64,000 bases of DNA from Arthrobacter sp. Leaf141 (GTDB taxonomy: Bacteria; Actinomycetota; Actinomycetes; Actinomycetales; Micrococcaceae): NCBI RefSeq assembly GCF_001424565.1, contig NZ_LMOL01000005.1, positions 89,894 through 153,893 on the forward strand, read 5' to 3'. This document shows positions 59,211 to 64,000 of the stretch, one piece after another (positions within the stretch are counted from its first letter, which is position 1; each line of letters opens with the position of its first letter). Below the pieces are notes generated by a model, which ran no database searches, had not been told where the DNA came from, and saw only the letters and a program-made list of their open reading frames with translations. Position numbers and translations under genes: made by a program.

Positions 59211-60437
59211 ATGGCTGCAACCGCAGGTCCGCAGGCTTTCCTTGTTGGCGGGGTACGAACCCCGGTGGGCCGGTACGGCGGCGCGCTGTCAGCCGTCCGC
59301 CCCGACGACCTGGCGGCCCTGGTGGTCCGCGAGGCGGTGGCCCGGGCCGGGCTCGATCCGGACAGCATCGACGAGGTCATCCTGGGCAACGCCAACGGCG
59401 CCGGTGAGGAAAACCGGAACGTGGCCCGGATGGCCACTGTCCTGGCCGGGCTGCCCCTCCACATTCCCGGTATCACCGTCAACAGGCTCTGCGCCTCGGG
59501 GCTGAGCGCCATTATCCAGGCCAGCCACATGATTAAGGCCGGCGCCGCGGACATCGTGATCGCCGGCGGGGTGGAATCCATGAGCCGGGCGCCGTGGGTC
59601 CAGGAGAAGCCGGCCGCCGCGTTCGCCAAACCCGGCCAGATTTTCGATACCTCCATCGGGTGGCGGTTTGTGAACCCGGAGTTCCAAAAGGGACCGCTGT
59701 CCAGGGATGGCAAAATGACCTTTTCCATGCCGGAGACCGGCGAGGAAGTGGCCCGCGTGGACGGCATCACCCGCGAAGACGCGGACGCCTTTGCCGTCCG
59801 CTCGCACGCGCTGGCGCTGGACGCCATTGCCGCCGGCCGCTTCAGGGACGAAATCGTGCCCGTGACGGTGGCTACCAGGAAATCGGAGACCGTGGTGGAT
59901 ACCGATGAAGGCCCCCGGGCCGGTACCACCATGGACGTCCTGGCCGGGCTGCGGCCTGTGGTCCGCGGCGGGAGCGTGGTCACCGCTGGAAACTCCTCCA
60001 CCCTGAACGACGGCGCATCCGCCATCATTGTGGCCTCGGAAGAAGCCATCAAAAAGCTGGGCCTGGTCCCGCGTGCCCGCATCGTTGACGGCGCGTCGGC
60101 CGGCTGCGAACCGGAAATCATGGGCATCGGCCCGGTGCCCGCCACCCGCAAGGTCCTGGCGCGGAGCGGGCGCACCATCGGTGAGGTTGCCGCCGTCGAA
60201 CTTAATGAGGCCTTTGCCACCCAGTCCCTGGCCAGCATCCGCCGCCTGGGCCTTGACCCGGACATTGTGAACCGCGACGGCGGCGCCATCGCCCTGGGCC
60301 ACCCGCTTGGTTCCAGCGGCTCCAGGATCGCCATCACCCTGCTGGGCCGGATGGAGCGCGAAGATGCGGCGCTGGGCCTGGCCACCATGTGCATCGGTGT
60401 GGGCCAGGGCACCGCCCTGCTGTTGGAGAAAGTCTGA
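59211..60437 (+). CDS. Thiolase (3-oxoadipyl-CoA type, PcaF/PaaJ-like)
   Basis: A 408-residue thiolase, cleaving a 3-oxoacyl-CoA. The acyl-enzyme Cys is C94 (NRLCASGLSA), H364 in GGAIALGHPLGSSG, and the base Cys C394 in TMCIGVGQGTA. The segment PGQIFDTSIGWRFVNPEFQ is characteristic of 3-oxoadipyl-CoA thiolases of the PcaF/PaaJ group, so phenylacetate or adipate-type chain breakdown is favoured over plain fatty acids. Start ATG 59211 follows GTGAAGGG. Its stop overlaps the next gene start (TGATG). Confidence 0.88.
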   Translation: MAATAGPQAFLVGGVRTPVGRYGGALSAVRPDDLAALVVREAVARAGLDPDSIDEVILGNANGAGEENRNVARMATVLAGLPLHIPGITVNRLCASGLSAIIQASHMIKAGAADIVIAGGVESMSRAPWVQEKPAAAFAKPGQIFDTSIGWRFVNPEFQKGPLSRDGKMTFSMPETGEEVARVDGITREDADAFAVRSHALALDAIAAGRFRDEIVPVTVATRKSETVVDTDEGPRAGTTMDVLAGLRPVVRGGSVVTAGNSSTLNDGASAIIVASEEAIKKLGLVPRARIVDGASAGCEPEIMGIGPVPATRKVLARSGRTIGEVAAVELNEAFATQSLASIRRLGLDPDIVNRDGGAIALGHPLGSSGSRIAITLLGRMEREDAALGLATMCIGVGQGTALLLEKV

Positions 60438-61237
60438 TGCCGGGCGCCGTGGACCTGGCCGCCGAAACCTTCTCCGCCCTGCTGGTGGAGGAACGCGCCG
60501 ACCGGGTGGTGGTGCTGCTCAACCGGCCGGAGGTCCGTAACGCCATAGACCAGCAGATGGTCGACGAGCTGCACGTGGTGTGTACGGCACTGGAACAGAA
60601 CCCGCGGATCCTGGTCATCGCCGGTACAGACGGTGTTTTTGCATCCGGCGCCGACATCAGGCAGTTGCGGGAACGGCGGCGGGACGATGCGCTGCAGGGT
60701 ATCAACTCCACAATTTTCATCAGGATTGCCAAGCTGCCCATGCCGGTCATCGCCGCGCTGGACGGCTACTGCCTGGGCGGCGGCGCGGAACTGGCCTACG
60801 CCGCCGACTTCCGGATCGGCACGCCGTCAGTGCGGATCGGCAACCCGGAAACCGGGCTGGGAATCCTCGCCGCTGCGGGGGCCGGCTGGCGCCTCAAGGA
60901 GCTGGTGGGGGAGCCGGTGGCCAAGCAGATCCTGCTGGCCGGACGGGTCCTCGGCGCCGAGGAGGCCCTGGCCGTCAATCTCATTTCCGGGATCCATGAC
61001 ACGGCGGACCTGATGGCCGCCGCCCACAGCCTGGCGGACCGGATCGGACGGCAGGACCCGCTGGCAGTGCGGATCACCAAGCAGGTGTTCCATGCCCCGG
61101 CTGAAGCCCACCCCCTCATCGACCAGCTGGCCCAGGGCATCCTCTTCGAATCGCAGGCCAAGTTCGACAGGATGCAGGCCTTCCTGGACACCAAAGCTGC
61201 CCGGGGTACCCAGCCCGGCGGAAAGAAGGACTCATGA
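60437..61237 (+). CDS. Enoyl-CoA hydratase/isomerase family protein
   Basis: A 266-residue crotonase. Motifs: LNRPEVRNAIDQQMVDEL, the oxyanion loop ASGADIRQL, and YCLGGGAELAYAADFRIG; the second Glu lies in NPETGLGIL. It likely hydrates an enoyl-CoA between the dehydrogenase and thiolase encoded beside it. Coupled on both sides: one-base overlap with the thiolase and ATGA overlap with the next gene. Confidence 0.88.
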   Translation: MPGAVDLAAETFSALLVEERADRVVVLLNRPEVRNAIDQQMVDELHVVCTALEQNPRILVIAGTDGVFASGADIRQLRERRRDDALQGINSTIFIRIAKLPMPVIAALDGYCLGGGAELAYAADFRIGTPSVRIGNPETGLGILAAAGAGWRLKELVGEPVAKQILLAGRVLGAEEALAVNLISGIHDTADLMAAAHSLADRIGRQDPLAVRITKQVFHAPAEAHPLIDQLAQGILFESQAKFDRMQAFLDTKAARGTQPGGKKDS

Positions 61238-62109
61238 CCAACCCCCAGCTTTCCCCCGGCCTGCCGGGGTCCATCGGTGTCCTGGGCGGCGGCCGCATGG
61301 GCGCCGGCATCGCCCACGCATTCCTGGTCAAGGGTGCGGACGTGGTGGTGGTGGAGCGCGACGCCGAGGCTGCCGCCGCCGCCCGCGACAGGGTCCTCTC
61401 CGCCGCGGCCAAGAGTGTTGAACGCGGCGCAGTGACGACCTCCGTGGATGACCTCGCGGCGCGCCTGGAGGTGGTCACCGGCTACAGCGCGTTCGCGGGC
61501 CGGGAGCTGGTGGTGGAGGCGGTTCCGGAGGACTGGGAACTGAAGGTCGCGGCGCTCCGGGGGATCGAGGAGCAGTTGACCGCCGGTGCGTGCATCGCCT
61601 CGAACACATCCTCGCTGTCCGTGACCGGGCTGGCCAACGAACTGAAGCGGCCCGAGGACTTTTTGGGCCTGCACTTCTTCAACCCCGTCCCGGCCTCCAC
61701 CCTCATCGAGGTGGTCCTGGGCGAACGGACCTCCGCCGGGCTCGCCGCCGCAGCGCGCAACTGGGTGGCAGCGCTGGGGAAGACTGCTGTTGTGGTCAAC
61801 GACGCGCCGGGGTTCGCGTCCTCCCGCCTGGGGGTGGCCATTGCCCTGGAGGCCATGCGGATGGTGGAAGAGGGGGTTGCCTCTGCCGAAGACATCGATG
61901 CGGCTATGGTCCTGGGCTACAAGCACCCCACCGGACCGCTGCGGACCACGGACATTGTGGGCCTTGACGTGCGCCTGGGCATTGCCGAATACCTGCACTC
62001 CACCCTGGGGGAGCGCTTCGCCCCGCCGCAGATCCTGCGGGACAAGGTGGCCCGCGGCGAACTGGGCCGCAAGACCGGCCGCGGGTTCTTCGACTGGCCC
62101 GCCCAGTAA
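61234..62109 (+). CDS. 3-hydroxyacyl-CoA dehydrogenase
   Basis: A 291-residue NAD-dependent dehydrogenase of the PaaH/HBD type. N-terminal Rossmann GVLGGGRMGAGIAHAFLVKGADVVV, then GLHFFNPVPASTLIEVV with the catalytic His, and the C-terminal domain with GYKHPTGPLRTTDIVGLD. With the thiolase and hydratase it completes a beta-oxidation-like module (hydratase, dehydrogenase, thiolase). The ATGA overlap shows translational coupling. Confidence 0.9.
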   Translation: MTNPQLSPGLPGSIGVLGGGRMGAGIAHAFLVKGADVVVVERDAEAAAAARDRVLSAAAKSVERGAVTTSVDDLAARLEVVTGYSAFAGRELVVEAVPEDWELKVAALRGIEEQLTAGACIASNTSSLSVTGLANELKRPEDFLGLHFFNPVPASTLIEVVLGERTSAGLAAAARNWVAALGKTAVVVNDAPGFASSRLGVAIALEAMRMVEEGVASAEDIDAAMVLGYKHPTGPLRTTDIVGLDVRLGIAEYLHSTLGERFAPPQILRDKVARGELGRKTGRGFFDWPAQ

Positions 62110-62119
62110 CGCGTTCCGG

Positions 62120-62353
62120 CTAGTCGAAGAAGCCCACGATGTAGCCGATGAAGTAGAGCAGGAACAGCACCACGCCGGCACCGATGGCACCCACCCAGAA
62201 AATCTGCTGACCCTTGCCGGAGCCTTTTTGGCGCGGTTCCGACGTTCCAGCCACCGAGCCTTCGCCCGGCGGTGTTTCGCCCGGTGGAACGCCGCCGCCG
62301 GGTTCCAGGCCTGTGATCTTGTCGTCCTCGGGGTCCGGATTGGTACCTGACAC
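62120..62353 (-). CDS. Small membrane protein of unknown function
   Basis: A 77-residue protein: a Pro/Gly/Glu-rich N-terminal half (residues 1-48) and one membrane helix (IFWVGAIGAGVVLFLLYFIGYIVGFF) at the C-terminus. GTG start 62353 follows GGGAGTTGAC. No known domain. It lies between the beta-oxidation operon and the GNAT gene. Confidence 0.65.
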   Translation of the reverse strand: MSGTNPDPEDDKITGLEPGGGVPPGETPPGEGSVAGTSEPRQKGSGKGQQIFWVGAIGAGVVLFLLYFIGYIVGFFD

Positions 62354-62425
62354 GTCAACTCCCTCGCTCGCGGTCCTGCTGTCCCCACACTAACGGGCAG
62401 CGGAGTGTGGGCCTAGGCTGATGCA

Positions 62426-63034
62426 GTGACTTTTATGAACCCCGTAACCTTGACCGGCCGCCGCGTGATCCTGGAACCGCTGGCGCCGGAACACCATGAC
62501 GGCCTGGTGGACGCAGCCGCGGACGGCGAACTGTGGCGTCTCTGGTACACCTCGGTGCCCACCCCGGAGGGCATGGCAGCCGAAATCCGGCGCCGGCTGG
62601 ACCTCCAGGAGCAGGGCAGCATGCTGCCGTTCACCACGAGGCTGGCGGACCCGGTCACCGGCGGTCCGGGCCAGGTCATCGGGATGACCACCTACATGAA
62701 CATCGACGCCGCAACACCGCGGGTGGAGATTGGCTCCACCTGGAACGCGGCGTCCTCGCAGGGCACCGGCACCAACCCGGAGTCCAAGCTGCTCCTGCTG
62801 GAACACGCGTTCGAGGCGCTCGGCTGCCCGGCCGTGGAGTTCCGCACGCATTGGCTGAACCACCAGTCACGCGAAGCGATTGCACGGTTGGGCGCCAAGC
62901 AGGACGGCGTGCTCCGGAACCACTCCCGGACCTCGGACGGGATACTCCGCGACACCGTGGTGTTCTCCATCCTGGAGCACGAGTGGCCCATGGTCCGCGC
63001 CGGGCTTGAGTACCGGCTGGCCCGGCGCGGGTAG
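62426..63034 (+). CDS. GNAT family N-acetyltransferase
   Basis: A 202-residue acetyltransferase with the RimJ/RimL-like pattern: LTGRRVILEPLAPEHHDGLVDAA and the AcCoA-binding QGTGTNPESKLLLLEHAFEALGCPAVEFRTHWLNHQSREAIARLGA. Substrate unknown (ribosomal protein or small amine). GTG 62426 lies 6 nt after TAGGCT (62414-62419), suggesting a leaderless message. Monocistronic; convergent with the SGNH gene, 7 nt apart. Confidence 0.87.
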   Translation: MTFMNPVTLTGRRVILEPLAPEHHDGLVDAAADGELWRLWYTSVPTPEGMAAEIRRRLDLQEQGSMLPFTTRLADPVTGGPGQVIGMTTYMNIDAATPRVEIGSTWNAASSQGTGTNPESKLLLLEHAFEALGCPAVEFRTHWLNHQSREAIARLGAKQDGVLRNHSRTSDGILRDTVVFSILEHEWPMVRAGLEYRLARRG

Positions 63035-63041
63035 GGCGCGG

Positions 63042-63959
63042 CTACCTCCGTGCGAGCTGTGCCGGCTTGACTGCCCCCATGATCGCTGAGGCGTAGGCGC
63101 GATGCCCGGCCTGGTTCGGGTGGAAGTTGTAGTCCGCAGTGGGCAGGGCAAGATTCAGTTGCAGCCATGGGTCGGCGGAGTTGACCTGGTGTCCTGCGAA
63201 CCGTGCCGTCATATCGACGTACTGTGCGTTGACGTGGAAGGCAGTGTTGGCGGTGTTCACGGCCGCTTCGATCGTTGTATTCAGCCGGATGGTCGCCCCA
63301 TTCATCAGCTGCTGGTTTTCTGCTGGAATGGGAGCAAAGGGGCTGGCCGGATCAAAAAGGAACGGATAGCCCAGGACTGCAATCCTCGCGTTTGGTGCTG
63401 CCGCATGGATGGCAGCGTAAGTCTGGGCAAGGCCGGCCTGGAGCAAACCGAGGTTAGTGGGCGACGTGAGGTAGTCCAAGGTGCCGGCGCAGACAGCCGC
63501 GGGCTGGGTGGCGCAGACTCCAAGGGCGTAGGAGAAGCCCACATCGTTGGCTCCGGCGGTGATGCTGACCAGTTCAGTATCCGCGGAGATCGCCCCCATG
63601 AAGGCCAGGGACGCGAGTTGCTCCTGCACTGTGGGAGTTACAATGACGCGGTCATAGAAGGGGCTGGCCTGTGACAGGACCGCTCCATGGCAGGCACCGT
63701 TGGCCACGAGGTTTACCCGGCCCGTTTTTCCCACCACGTCCACGTAGCCCGGATTGCTCTGCCAGCAAGCCACCCCCGCGGGGCGTAAGGCTAAGCCGGC
63801 GCCTGTTCCTGCCGTGTATGAGTCGCCCAGCGCAACATAGTCCGCCTGCGGAGGCGGCGCTGCCTGCGCAGGGATTGCCGTGAAACCGAGTGCCATTGCC
63901 ATGGTGGCAAGGACGGCCGCAAAGGCCCCCCGCCGCCGTCGTAAAGCCAAAATTGCCAT
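63042..63959 (-). CDS. Secreted SGNH/GDSL lipase-esterase
   Basis: A 305-residue secreted hydrolase with a Sec signal peptide (RRRRGAFAAVLATMAMALG... AQA-A, about residues 1-33). The SGNH blocks: GDSYTAGTG (nucleophile Ser), GACHGAVL, GANDVGFSYALG and the late NFHPNQAGHRAYA carrying Asp/His-like residues. It resembles Streptomyces secreted lipases/esterases. ATG 63959 has AAAGGAGA. Bases 63960-64000 upstream are its ribosome site and nothing else recognisable. Confidence 0.88.
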   Translation of the reverse strand: MAILALRRRRGAFAAVLATMAMALGFTAIPAQAAPPPQADYVALGDSYTAGTGAGLALRPAGVACWQSNPGYVDVVGKTGRVNLVANGACHGAVLSQASPFYDRVIVTPTVQEQLASLAFMGAISADTELVSITAGANDVGFSYALGVCATQPAAVCAGTLDYLTSPTNLGLLQAGLAQTYAAIHAAAPNARIAVLGYPFLFDPASPFAPIPAENQQLMNGATIRLNTTIEAAVNTANTAFHVNAQYVDMTARFAGHQVNSADPWLQLNLALPTADYNFHPNQAGHRAYASAIMGAVKPAQLARR

Positions 63960-64000
63960 GATGTTCTCCTTTGAACAACAGCCTTCCTACGTGGCGGGCG

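Overview
The window is chromosomal DNA from a high-GC actinobacterium, most likely Arthrobacter/Pseudarthrobacter or a close Micrococcaceae relative. Supporting signs are strong GC bias, frequent GTG/TTG starts, a DUF222-HNH endonuclease, BldC-like and Rex regulators, the tiny actinobacterial ribosomal protein bS22, and a menaquinone plus system II cytochrome c maturation cluster. It looks like ordinary core and niche-adaptive chromosome: I see no phage, IS element, CRISPR array, tRNA or rRNA.

Region by region. 1-2.6 kb: DUF222-HNH protein and a DinB-like protein. 2.6-32.4 kb: a large plant cell-wall locus for L-rhamnose-containing pectin (rhamnogalacturonan-I-like). It holds a GH42 beta-galactosidase, a GH78 alpha-L-rhamnosidase, a GH95 enzyme, a rhamnogalacturonan acetylesterase, a DUF1961 (YesU-like) protein, a CE7 esterase, two ABC sugar importers plus an orphan binding protein (no ATPase genes), two small DUF624/YesL-like membrane proteins, a LacI-type regulator, and a complete rhamnose pathway (mutarotase, isomerase, rhamnulokinase, aldolase/dehydrogenase fusion). 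A LacI-type operator motif close to TGAAACGATTCA recurs at the promoters of the mutarotase gene, the GH42/ABC divergon, the YesL-like gene and the second ABC operon, which suggests one regulon.

32.5-39.4 kb: secreted Ig-like repeat protein; DAHP synthase preceded by a short Trp/Tyr/Phe-rich leader peptide and hairpins (candidate attenuator); BldC-like regulator; bS22; HAD phosphatase; glutaredoxin; Rex; a PQYGQ-repeat membrane protein; YceI protein. 39.5-48.4 kb: phosphatase, TlpA-type thioredoxin, CcdA, ResB and CcsB (cytochrome c system II), then menA, menE and menB. 49-54 kb: a third ABC importer with an uncharacterised toroid-lyase-like protein. 54-64 kb: CPBP protease, amino-acid permease, dienelactone hydrolase, CsbD, SRPBCC and pentapeptide proteins, a thiolase/enoyl-CoA hydratase/3-hydroxyacyl-CoA dehydrogenase operon, GNAT and a secreted SGNH hydrolase.

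Two features cut across the window. At least twelve genes start 5-8 nt downstream of a TANNNT -10 box with no Shine-Dalgarno, so leaderless mRNAs appear common here. Several intergenic gaps carry long, perfect inverted repeats, two of which share the same arm sequence.
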